Made by a program: the position numbers and the translations under genes. Shown piece by piece: positions 12,022-23,400 of a stretch of 64,000 nucleotides of DNA. The notes beneath the pieces are model-generated. The model worked only from the letters and a program-made list of their open reading frames with translations, was not told where the DNA came from and did no database searches. Origin of the DNA: Neurospora tetrasperma FGSC 2508 (lineage: Eukaryota; Ascomycota; Sordariomycetes; Sordariales; Sordariaceae); contig NW_009799100.1 of the NCBI RefSeq assembly GCF_000213175.1, positions 2,163,734 to 2,227,733 of the forward strand. Reading direction: 5' to 3'. Each line of letters begins with the position of its first letter. The first letter of the stretch is position 1.

Positions 12022-12817
12022 CTAGTTCCCACCAGCACCACCCCCTCCTCCTCCACCGCCACCGCCCTGCTGCCCACCAAAAAAGAATCCTTCAAACAAA
12101 TCTAACTGCTGTCCATCGCTAAAATCATGATGGTTCCCTTCCCACCCGATACCAAAGCCTAGATCCATCTGTCCCACTACCTCAGCCGGGTTCAGGTTCA
12201 CGTTCAAATTCGCCAGATCTCCTCCATTACTAATGTCCATACCACCAGCGGCGCCGCCATCAACACTTTGCAAGAACTCTAAGCCTTGTAGATCACTGAA
12301 GCTTAGTGTGCCGGGACTATTGGAGTATGCTTGTTGTTGCTGTTGTTGCTGTTGCTGTAAATAGTCATTTGGCGTCCCTCCGCGTTGTTGTTGTTGCTGT
12401 TGTGGCTTGGCCCCAATAATCGGCGATCCACCCATCTGAGCAGGCGGCGTTAAGGGGTTACTAAGTCCTTGTCCTTGCCGTTGTTGGTGCTGTTGGATGG
12501 CGCTCGGCGAGGGCATCAAGGTCGGATCAATGGAGGTCTCGCCTGCTGGGCTTTGAGCCATCGGTCCCCCGCCGCCAGAGGCGGCTTCCGCAATGGAGCT
12601 TGCGTTGCTATGTGGTGGCGGAGGTAGGTTTCGCATGAGAGAGAAGCCGCCTTCCTGCTCGCTCTTGATCGCGGCGGCAGCAGCGGCACCAGACATGCGG
12701 AACTGTTGGGCCTGTTGGAAGGCGGAAAGCTGAGATGCTGATGAGACGGAGTAGGCGTCGGAAGCGAGATCGCTGTACTGTGACGAAGGATTTCGGAGCA
12801 TAGGTGGGCGATGGCGG

Positions 12818-12911
<94 letters not shown>

Positions 12912-15900
12912 GGTGCTGGCGATGTTGCTGCTGCTGTTGTTGTTGTTGTTGTTGTTGTTGCTGCATTCTATAGTGTTGCAAACTAGAAGCGGCAGAATCG
13001 CTCTGTGAGCTCCAGTCGAGACGCTGATCAATGCTTCCCCCAGGGCGTCGTATGTGGATGTTGTTTCCATATCCGCCGGACAAGTCCTGGCCCTGGCCGA
13101 AGCCTCCAGTCGAGTTTGCCATTTTGATGGTTGCTTTGGCGGTGCGATCAAAGGCATCTCGACAAGCTTCTGCTGGCGGACATTTATCTATCAGGTCTGT
13201 AAAAACGGATTTGGCAGCCAAAATCGTGAAGTCGACTTCATCCACGGTCTATAAGGGGGTGCGCGTTAGCCTGTGAAAAGCCGTAGAATAATCAGCAAAA
13301 AAAGGTGTGTTTCCTTACAAGTCTGCTCCTCACGATAGGGGAATGCCAGATCGCATAAAGATAAGATATTCCGGCCATGAACAAATGGTGGGTGGCCAAA
13401 TAGGTATAGTTGACCAGGCACACACGGTGCAATTGGCGGTAAAGGCGCAAGATACGTTGGCCTGCCTCGGCGACCTTGAGATACACGCGGTCTTCATCCT
13501 CCCGAAGCTCCATGTTGAACATTGTCGGGCTGTTGACCTCCTTTGACGTGTGATATTCACCTTCGAACAAGGCTGGCACACTTAGACTTTGGCGATAGAG
13601 CATAATGACAGCCTGCCAGTAGTTAAGGTCAAAGAATTCAGGCGAAAATTGTACGCCAGTCTGCTGCCGTGTTGGTGCAGAATTTTTCCACTCCCATAGT
13701 CTCCTGTCGATATCAATGCGCCATGCTCGGAAGGTTTCGAACTGTGACAAGAACGGCGATGGAAGAGATGTATGCATGTAAGGGTTCTTCTGGTTCAGTC
13801 CAGAGGCCCGCGCAAGCTGTGATTGCTGGAATTGCAAGACTTGAAGAACTTCTGACTGGAGCAGCCTAAGACGGAAGTAGTGATGTGCGATGAGTTTGTA
13901 AGTCGGTCCTATCACGTCGGGGGGTGGTTCAAGCAAGCCGCTTGGCGTAATAAATCGATCATCTAGGAGAGAGGGGAACTCTGTGGTAATGACTTGATCT
14001 GATATGCCAAATGGCCTGCCGACGCAAACACTGACGAGGCGATCGAGTGAATAGGTGCACCACCACAGACGCCGCCTGAGATCACGCATGTACTCCCTTC
14101 TTCCCCTTTCCCGCGAGAATGCTTCGCTCTGGTCTCCGATCCCTAGACCGGATTCAATGTCCTTACCGTCTTCGTAGTGTAGGCCGAGATCGACCGCCAA
14201 CCTGATGGCGACGCCGACGATGTACCACAGCCCGGGAGGAACCGGCCTCAACAAGGCAAAGTTGGCGAGAAGCAAGACGGCCTGTAACTCTTCCAAACCA
14301 CCGGCACTGTTGCCAAGACAAGCCTCAAGATGAACAATGGCACTAGCATGATATTCTTCTGGCTGGCACTGTCTTGTGTTGTCATCAGTTTTACCTGGCG
14401 CTTCTGCCGATCCACTGGCCTTGGTCGATTCTCCCACAATGATGCCGCCGCCTATCGCGAAGACCATGTTCAACATGTAAAGTTCTCGTGGCCCCCGTAC
14501 ACGGTTTTCTTCGGCATAAGCTTGCTCAAACATTTCCAGGAACTCGCCCTTGTGGAGCACAGGCATTTGGGGGTTCGCATGCTCAAAGTAAAGCGACATC
14601 AGCTTTTCGCCCATAGCCCTGCTGGGGAATGTTGCCGGATGAATCGTCGGTTTTGTGTGCAAGCCAAAGAAGGAGTCTCTCATAGACGTTCCGGCGGTGG
14701 CGGGGCCATTGTTGGGAGCAGGCTTGTAGGGTCGGATGCCAGCTTTGTCCGAGGTGGACTTCTGATCGGATACCGACGACTGCACCGCAGCGAAAACAAT
14801 GCGTGCAAAAGATATTCCCGAGGTAGATCCCAAATAGCGAGGGTTTGCCGTTGCGGATACGCCACCAAGGTCAGACTTGGACACCAGTTTCTGTAGTCTG
14901 ACCACATCATCTCCCTCATTCTGTGGTCTTTGATTGTTGATGCTATCTGGTGTTTCTAGTTGTGAGGGATGCCCGCTCGTGTCCACCTGGGTCGAGTGGA
15001 CATGGCGCGGCCTATCTCCCTTCTTGGAACAGTAGTCCAAATTTTCGGCCGGCGGGAAAGTGATGTTGTTGTCCTTGAGCAGATGCTCCAGTTGCTCTAC
15101 TCGTTTCTCGAGGTAAAAGATATAACTGGGACAGCACGGCGTCAGTACTTTTGCTATTCACAGGCAGGAAGCGAGGCGTTGGTGAAGATGGGTTATGGCG
15201 GGAACCTTAATGATTGGGTCCCGGCCGGGCCGGGGGAAGGGGAGGGGGGGGGGGGGGGGGGGGGGGGNNNNNNNNNNNNNNNNNNNNNNNNNNNNNNNNN
15301 NNNNNNNNNNNNNNNNNNNNNNNNNNNNNNNNNNNNNNNNNNNNNNNNNNNNNNNNNNNNNNNNNNNNNNNNNNNNNNNNNNNNNNNNNNNNNNNNNNNN
15401 NNNNNNNNNNNNNNNNNNNNNNNNNNNNNNNNNNNNNNNNNNNNNNNNNNNNNNNNNNNNNNNNNNNNNNNNNNNNNNNNNNNNNNNNNNNNNNNNNNNN
15501 NNNNNNNNNNNNNNNNNNNNNNNNNNNNNNNNNNNNNNNNNNNNNNNNNNNNNNNNNNNNNNNNNNNNNNNNNNNNNNNNNNNNNNNNNNNNNNNNNNNN
15601 NNNNNNNNNNNNNNNNNNNNNNNNNNNNNNNNNNNNNNNNNNNNNNNNNNNNNNNNNNNNNNNNNNNNNNNNNNNNNNNNNNNNNNNNNNNNNNNNNNNN
15701 NNNNNNNNNNNNNNNNNNNNNNNNNNNNNNNNNNNNNNNNNNNNNNNNNNNNNNNNNNNNNNNNNNNNNNNNNNNNNNNNNNNNNNNNNNNNNNNNNNNN
15801 NNNNNNNNNNNNNNNNNNNNNNNNNNNNNNNNNNNNNNNNNNNNNNNNNNNNNNNNNNNNNNNNNNNNNNNNNNNNNNNNNNNNNNNNNNNNNNNNNNNN

Positions 15901-16465
15901 NNNNNNNNNNNNNNNNNNNNNNNNNNNNNNNNNNNNNNNNNNNNNNNNNNNNNNNNNNNNNNNNNNNNNNNNNNNNNNNNNNNNNNNNNNNNNNNNNNNN
16001 NNNNNNNNNNNNNNNNNNNNNNNNNNNNNNNNNNNNNNNNNNNNNNNNNNNNNNNNNNNNNNNNNNNNNNNNNNNNNNNNNNNNNNNNNNNNNNNNNNNN
16101 NNNNGGGGGGGATCTGACCTCCTCGGGATCTCTCTCTTGGTGATGGGATCATAGCCAACGCAGGCAACATTGGCCTTTTCGCAACTGGCACAACTCGGTA
16201 GCTTCTGGTCACAGCGATTTTTGCGAAGCCTACATCGGTTACAAGCGCTCACGTTGCGGAAGCTGCTGCTTTGTCCGGCCTTGCCCCCCGTCGACCCGCC
16301 TCCCTGGCCTCCATGAGCGGCGCCAGACCCGTCAAGTAGAAGCTCGTTAACGGGAGACGGAGCTTCCCCAGACGGAACCGAAGCCGGAGAGTCTCGTTCC
16401 GGGGACGATTGGCGCAGTCGCTTGTTTGGGTGGTGGTTCGGGGACGGAGGAGTGTCCGCCGGCAT
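12022..16465 (-). CDS. Zn2Cys6 transcription factor with fungal_trans domain and long poly-Gln
   Basis: Three exons (16465-16119, 15125-13319, 13248-12022) join in frame to 1126 residues. The binuclear zinc cluster uses Cys75, 78, 85, 92, 95 and 102 (C-x2-C-x6-C-x6-C-x2-C-x6-C). Intron 1, which includes the assembly gap, separates EIPRS from YIFYLEKRVEQLEHLL; the joined linker plus coiled coil resembles Ppr1/UaY-type dimeric regulators. Residues about 250-650 form a fungal-specific transcription factor middle domain (for example RRRLWWCTYSLDRLVSVCVGRP). The C-terminal 408-residue exon is low complexity: Q13, then HRQH, then Q31, further Q runs and a Gly-rich end, typical of an activation region. 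It likely binds CGG half-sites in promoters; target genes are unknown. Intron 2 is 70 nt. The exact-frame closure suggests both gap flanks are correctly placed. Confidence 0.88.
12820..12963 (-). repeat. Poly-glutamine trinucleotide tract (CAA/CAG)n inside the transcription factor
   Basis: On the minus strand, 13 glutamine codons (12963-12925) are followed by HRQH and then 31 uninterrupted glutamine codons (12912-12820), nearly all CAA. Such near-pure triplet runs are prone to length change between strains. Shorter Q runs occur at about 12330-12360 and 12384-12402. Confidence 0.95.
15244..16110. other. Poly-G-bordered assembly gap inside intron 1 of the transcription factor
   Basis: A run of 24 G (15244-15267) enters 837 N (15268-16104), which exit into six G (16105-16110). 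The coding frame on either side rejoins as one intron, with donor at 16118 and acceptor at 15126. The gap was probably caused by a long homopolymer (poly-C on the transcribed strand) that could not be read. Whether the N count is measured or nominal cannot be told. Confidence 0.9.
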
Positions 16466-18396
16466 TATGCCAGGCTGCTCAGTAGAGCACCTCCAATCAG
16501 TCCCGCTGTCCCTGTGTGACCGGTCTCGCAGTGCGGTCCGGTTTGGCGTGCGAGGCGTGGGCGCGTGGATCAAGTGCGCGTCTGCTACCTGTCCGGCTGC
16601 TGGGCTGTTGCGTTGGTTGGTCTTTTTGTTGGGGAATGCGAATTCAGATCCGAGGCTTGACCGACAATGAGTGGCCTGAATGAACGGTAGTGTAGTGTAG
16701 TGAGTGGTAACCGAGACGGAGGAGGACCCTAGAAGCGACCCTCGTGATGCTCGGCCGTCAGGGCCGTTGTTGGTTTGCGCGGTCGAGCCGTGGAAAAAAA
16801 TAGCTACAATCCTTGTTGGCGCGGGCAGGGTCGAATACGTCCGGGTTTCGTCGCGGGTCACACTAGACTGACGGACAGTAGCATCATTATTGGAACTCGG
16901 AGGACTTTTATCTATGATGCGATGCAAGAGGAACGAACCAAAGGCGGGCGGCACGCGGAGAGCGGCAACGGCGCAGGTGTAGTGTAGATAATGGGCCTAG
17001 TATTGAGGGCAGGTGGATAGCGGACGTCGATAGCAAGTGGAGAGGTTCGTTGATAGGCATGGTAGGTCCATCGGTCCCTCTCCGGTGCGCGTCGTACCAT
17101 AGGCTCTGCAACCCCAGCCATCCTAAGTAGGTGGAAATCGCGGGGCGGCACTACACTAGAGGTGGTCCCTTGCACTTGCTCTGCGTCTAAAGCAAGACAT
17201 TACAACGGATGAACCACCCACTGCAATTTGATGAACTACTGACACCAGCTGTGCTTCGAACCCCGCAAACTTTCAAGCTTGGAGGTACATACCACGTACC
17301 CATTACCGGTCTATTGGAGAAGTCAAGACGTTCCAAGAAGCACAGAATAGGTATCGGACAGCAGACCACGAACGCTCCCCCTTCTTTCAAGTGGGTTATA
17401 AAACCCGTGGTGACCCCATTCTTGTAATACACTGGACACTCCGTCCTTACGCAACACAGTCCAACCGCGCAGAGGGCTTCAAGCTCCGGGCCAAGATCGA
17501 ACTCCCTCGGAACATCAAGAATTGACATTGAACCATCCGTCCTAAAGTGGTGCGGTGCAAGATGGATTCCATGAACTTGGATGCTTGCTCATCCACCCCC
17601 AGCATGTCACTATGTACGCTAGCTTCATTCACGATCACAACCTTCTGATAAGGGACCCTAGCGTCTAGCGAATCACCAACCACAAACCCCCACTCCTTTT
17701 CTGTCTCATCAAGAGATGCCCTACTACACTTGCTACGTACATCACAGATGCATGCGAGCTTGACGTTGGGATCCAATCAGAAACCCGTTTTGGTATGTTC
17801 CTGTTAGACTTGGCACACTCATGGTATATCCTATTATCATAAGGAGAATATTCTGATGTGCATATGAGCCTTTCCAAAGGGGAAACACGTTGGCATTTAT
17901 TCACACATCAGAAGAACCGATTTGATAAGCTCATCCAGCAAGCACCCTTTCGAGACTACGAGCGACGGAGGCATGTGTACAGTATAGTGTACAGTCGCAT
18001 TGAAAGTTGAAAAATACAAAAAGAGGTATCATCCGTATGCCGTACATCCTTAGAAAAAGCGACCGACTCCAATTTCCTTTCTTTGCCAAGCTCTCCAAAT
18101 CCCATACAAAAACACCGGATATACGGGTATACGAAGTTAAGCGAACGACCGTTGTTTATACAATGCCCAACACCCAGACCCCAGACCACATGCGAAAACC
18201 ACGAAAGAACCGGCACGCTCCAAGCTCTTTCAATACGAGATATCATGCGTGCCCAGAAAAGCAAAACCTAAAAGAGTCACTGTCCAGCTATATTCCCAAC
18301 CAAGCGCCGACCCAAACACACACACACAAAAAGAAAAAAAAGAGAAGTAAAAAAAAGGAATAAAGTCATATACGCCAGTCTTGCCACGTGCGGATA
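16466..18396. other. Intergenic: transcription factor promoter and MFS 3' region
   Basis: No gene supported. The minus-strand frame that includes the transcription factor start stays open upstream to 16954, but its composition looks like leader. Open frames at 17187-17776 and 18007-18363 are not protein-like. A short CA run lies near 18318-18330 and an A-rich stretch at 18331-18360, probably 3' untranslated sequence of the transporter. Confidence 0.5.
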
Positions 18397-20464
18397 TCAG
18401 TCTCTTTGGGTTGTTCTTGTGGCCAAGTTGATGGTTATGGTGGGCTCAGCCGCCACCGGTTCGACTGCATCTCTCGTTGTTGCCGAATGTCCAGCAGCAG
18501 GCACAGGCTCCTCGATCTCCTCTTTCCCATCAAACCTCCCCCTGGGTTCGGTAATGCCGAAGCTGAGAAACGACGCCCCGATCGTCACAAAGGCCGTGAA
18601 CCACCAAACCATGCCGCAGTATCCCGCCCTTAGTCCGATTGTGTAAAGGTATCCCGACACAATCGGTCCCATGGCGCGGCACAGACTGGCTATCGAGGCC
18701 GCTACGCCGTTGATCGTTCCGAGCATCAAGGTCGAGGGTGCCGAGTTGGTCAGGAGGATCGCGTTGCTGGGGTAGGCCATGGTGGCGAGTGTGCACTTCC
18801 AAATGATCAGGATGTAGACGCCGGCCATGCGGAGGCTGGAGGGTAGCAGAACGAAGTAGGGCGTAGCGAAGTAAAGCAACGGGTACGACATTGAGATGAT
18901 CTGGAACAGACGCAGCGCGCCGAGACGACCGGTGATTCTGGGGAAGAAGAACGAGGTGGAGATCATCGAGTAGAGACCCTGGATGGACAAGATAATGCCG
19001 ACAGTTCGGGTGTCATATCCAAAGCCGTCTGCGAACTTGAATGGTAGCGACCAGCTATCTTGGGTGCCAGTGGGCTCGGTGCTGAGGAAGACCGGGAGAA
19101 GAGAATCCAGGGTCATGGTGTGGCTATAGAGTACAATGTTGTCAGTACCGTTCAACATGTCGGTTGCAGTAGAATGTGGACCTACAAAGCAAGAAGGCCG
19201 TAGTTGATGATAATGAAGATGATCGGTTTGGTAAAAGTTCTTTCGGGCTTTTCGGACTGGGCCTCCACCATCTCCCCCGTCGACTCAAGATCGAGCGGCT
19301 CCTGCATAATCGGGCCCTCGACCGAAGTAAGCTCTGGCGATCCATCTGCAGTCCGGTATCCGGGCAGCGACTCGTCCGTTTCGCCAAGCAAAGGCTGATC
19401 CTCCCCGTTCTTTCCCCTTCGGAGTCGTCGCCGGAAACAATTGTTCTTTCCGAAAAGCCGAGAGGTCAAATATCTGCCGAGCTCAACACCGCGGTCTCGT
19501 CGATACTTCTTTTCGGCGTGGGTCTCCTCGAGGAACAGAAAGCCAACGGCAAGCCCGAAAAACACACACATGCCGCTGAAGAGGTTAGGCAGCAAATATG
19601 GGAAGCGGTCCCAGATGCTCCCGGGCTGGAAGACGGTTGGGATCCAATCCACTGGCTTTGCAAGCGTACCACCAATCATGGGGCCAACAATGGATCTGTA
19701 AAAGAGTCAGCATGCTTTGCAAACTTTGACGTGGGCTTCTTCTGAATGTGTTGAACCGTACCCTATGCACCACACAATAGGCATAACCGTGTATGCCCGT
19801 GGCTGATGTTCCTTCACAGTAACCAACTCTCCAACAGTGGTTTGCAAGACGCCCATGTTACTGCTCCCCCCCACCCAATGTGTCAGCTCAGTTCAACTCA
19901 ATTTCGATCTTTCCCCAAGTAATGCCGAGTGCCTCCCATGATCGATAACTCACCCGTTCAGAATTCCACCCAAAGCACGGGCAAGCAAGGCGACTGGAAG
20001 GCTCGGCGCAAAACCGAACAGGATGACGCTGAGACCCGTGCCGCCCATTCCCGTCAGAAGAACCGGCTTCCGGCCGATTTTGTCGCTCAGTCGTCCCCAC
20101 AAGAAGCCCGCCAGAAACTCGGCCAAGGTGAAAGAGGACGTCACCCAACCGGCGTACATGGAGATTTTGCTTTCGTCATTGGTGATGTTGAAGTCCTTGA
20201 CCATGTGGTAGACGTAGGGGAAGATCGACATGAAGGCGATGGGTTCGCATATCCGGCACAAGGCTGTTATTGCCATCTTAGTTCTGTTGTCCCATGCTTT
20301 CTTGCTCTTCCTTTCTGGTGGTCACACAAGCACCAAAAGATGAATAAAGACATACCGAGAATGAGCAACTGCCGCTTCGGGTACGGCGGTGGTGACCGCT
20401 TTTCTGAAGCCTTTTTCACTCCATGCCTGACAGCGGCCACTGTACGAGCAGGTCCAACTGCCAT
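18397..20464 (-). CDS. Major facilitator superfamily transporter, ZIF1/YCR023C-like
   Basis: Five exons (20464-20356, 20263-19954, 19860-19762, 19695-19186, 19123-18397) give 584 residues. Hydrophobic segments suit a 12-helix transporter. The cytoplasmic motif A reads WGRLSDKIGRKP between helices 2 and 3, followed by GMGGTGLSVILFGFAPSLP and GGILNGNMGVLQTTVGEL, both typical of the zinc-induced-facilitator-like/DHA1 group. The N-terminal joint, read across intron 1, gives RQLLILALCRICEPIAF. The hydrophilic loop between helices 6 and 7, about 80 residues, is rich in charged residues. Relatives export small molecules or metal chelates by proton antiport at vacuole or plasma membrane; the substrate here cannot be read from sequence. 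Introns are 62-93 nt. Confidence 0.88.
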
Positions 20465-23400
20465 GTTGCCTAAGTTGTGCCTGGGACCAGAGATGTTGCC
20501 GAAAAGAGAATCTGCCTACGGATCTGTTGGAGGAGACTCCAAAGCGGCCGGCCAGTGCCGGCAGTGACCGACAATCGTCAAGACGTGTTGAGATACCAGT
20601 CCAGCAAGGACCAAGGCTGACGGATGACTTGCCGAAGCAGGGTGGGACAGGACGTATATATATCAAACAGAATCGTTATACCGAAGTGACCGGAGACAGG
20701 GGACGTGAGGGACAGAGAGATGAACTGAGTAAGCTGGGAGGGGGAGTGAGACGGATATACATTTGAGAAAGAGTGAGGAGGACTGATCAAGGGACTACGT
20801 GCTATATACGTAAGTAGGTAGTCATGGACGATTACATGACAGGCAGGGGACCCGACCGAGTCAGCCAGCATCTCCAGCGGCTATCGCCAAAAAGAAGGCG
20901 GCCAAGGCGCCGGACGGGCTGAGAAGAACAACATGGTCACCAGATCATCCGTTGAGGACGAGGTTGTGTGGACCCCTTGAGGGAACCGCCGCTGGCAAGC
21001 ATATTGCGTACATAAATGATGGCTGTTGGGATTGGGAACAGGGCCCCAGGACTGGAGGAGAAGCGAGCGAGGAGGACGTATCCGTAATCAGGCGTAGGGA
21101 ACGTTGAAACAGCGGTGACAAGCAAGAAACTTTGGTGCTGTACATGGCGAGGAGTAAAAGCCCAAGATGATCCTACTTTTTCTTGAAAGAAAAAAAAACC
21201 AAACCCCGGACTGCCGTAGCTGGAGTAGGTCAGGTACCAAGGCAAGGAACAGGGCCTCAGCGTGCGAGCTGTGATGATGCAGGGCTATCCATGGTCGGTG
21301 CTGAACTCGCGCACAGTGTTTGCTGGCGTGCCATTGATGGACCAGTAGTGCACATCAGCGCCGTACAGCTACAGCAAGTGGAACTGTAGAGGTAAGATTC
21401 TGTCTTACCTGCACTGGTACATCCGCCCATGGCAGTGATCTGGGGCGGTACCCTCGAGGTAGCGCTACCCTGAAGGGTGACGATGGAGGCGTATCGATGT
21501 ACCTACACTAACTTGGGTACACTACCTACCTAAGGACTGGTAGACGCTAGCTGTTCAGTTTTTTTGTGTGTTTCAACCACTTCCCTCTTCTTGGTTGCTC
21601 TCTTTTTCTTTTCTTTTTGTTTTCTTCTTTTCTTCTTTCGCCACCCTCAGATCGCTTTACCCTTTTCCACCCTCAGCTGCGGATTTGATGGATGGAACCC
21701 GCCATAAAGGTAAAGTGGCCGCTTCCCGACTGTGATCCATGTTTGGGTCTACCATTGCTTTTTGTAACACTACGTTGGTAAATGTTGAGCTCCTGACTCC
21801 TGAGGCTGCTGTTATGGTCGGTCGTGGCCGGCATCCTTGGGCTTGGCTTAATCTCAGTACCCACGTATCGCATATCGCGGTCCCGTACAAAACAAGACAA
21901 AACAGAAGTGGAAATCGCGTCGAGTGAGTTGTAGGGCCTATGCCTGTAGACCCCGACCACGGACTTCCCTTGAATACCTAACCGGCCTGCCCTTATGGTC
22001 CAAAGCCGTCTAATTGTCCCTTTTGTCTCTTTTCGGATCGAGGACCGGTTACCTGCGTCCGCGAGTCGTGACCAATCCAGCTTTCCCGGTTTCAACTCAT
22101 GTCCAGAAGACACAGGGCGGTATGATAGCCAGACCGGCTGGGCCCTTTTGTCGCTCCTCCAGCAACCTATTCACCTCCAACGCGCGGGCTGGGCTGCGTG
22201 TGATGGACACGCTTTGTTGCTTGCTGACAGGAGAGTACGGTTGGGTTGGAAAACACCTTGCACGACAGCGGGCCGGTAGACCGCCTTATCCCACGAACCT
22301 CTTACGTCGACTGACTACCACCACCACCACCACCTGAGCTGTGGCTGCATCACCTTCGGACAATGGGTTGAACAGGTAAGCCGATCAGGTCAAACGGGTT
22401 TGAACCGGTCGCGATACACATATAGGCATGCCCGCAAGAGCTGCCTTGTCCGGAACAGAGTAGACAAGCAGCGATGATAGAAAGTCCGAGCGAGGTGAGA
22501 TGCATCTTCTTACTGTTGTTAAAACGGAACCAAGGATATATGTACCTACAGTAGTATTTCTACGCATAAGCGCGTTGTGCCCATACACGCACGTACAGCG
22601 TTCGTCTCAATAGGAGAAACACTGTCCCGTGCTTGCAGTCGAACCACAGCTTCGGGACCATCAGGATGAAGACCTGCGCTCACAATTTGGAGCAATGTGA
22701 AAGATCATCCAGCTACGTTGATGGGGAACCTCCAGGCAATTGAGACACAAGGTAATTGATGCGTGCCTTCGCGCCTCAGTACTGTCTGTGTATGGTCCGG
22801 ATGAGTATGGAAGCTGTAGCTGTCGTACTGACTACACTACATGACACAGATCCGGTATTTGAGTGCATGGCTTTTGTGGGTTAGTCGACCGGGGACCGGT
22901 AACGGGCAGGGAGATGATGACAGGCAATCACTGGGAGCGAGGGGGATGTCACGAATCAAAAGTGAGGCGCCAATTGACCATTCCCATCGAGGCATGGTAC
23001 GACCGATCACAGCAACATTTTAGCACCACGCTTCCCGCAAAATCTCGTCAAAGCAGCGAAAATCTTCCTAACTGCATGACGATTGAATGACAGGCTGTGA
23101 GATTGGCGTGGCGGTTCTTGTGTGGAGGAAGCAAGGCCTTGCTCTCCTGGATCCCCAGCAGCAGTCCAGGTACTGTAGCGTGTTGGTAGCTCAATGGTGG
23201 ACCACAGTCCGCGGCTCGCGTGGGTAATTGCTGAAGTGACGAAGTGGACAAGCTTGCGCCGAGCCCGACCCTAGACATGCGTCGGAATGTTGTTGCGAAC
23301 TAAGAAGAGGCTCGCGACGGTGGTCTGGTGGGAGGCGGTGAATGGAGAGAGAGAGAGAGAAATTCAATCAAAATTTGAAAAGAAAAGACGCCCCGGACAA

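Noticed and set aside
12804-13008. Poly-Val and poly-Leu frames on the plus strand
   Set aside because: They are the antisense and shifted readings of the CAA/CAG repeat in the transcription factor.
14969-16212. Several long frames made mostly of unknown residues
   Set aside because: They run through the assembly gap; the N bases create false open frames.
22390-22440. Possible tRNA T-loop-like sequence (GGTTCAAACCC on the minus strand)
   Set aside because: No matching acceptor stem, anticodon arm or D-loop could be built around it.
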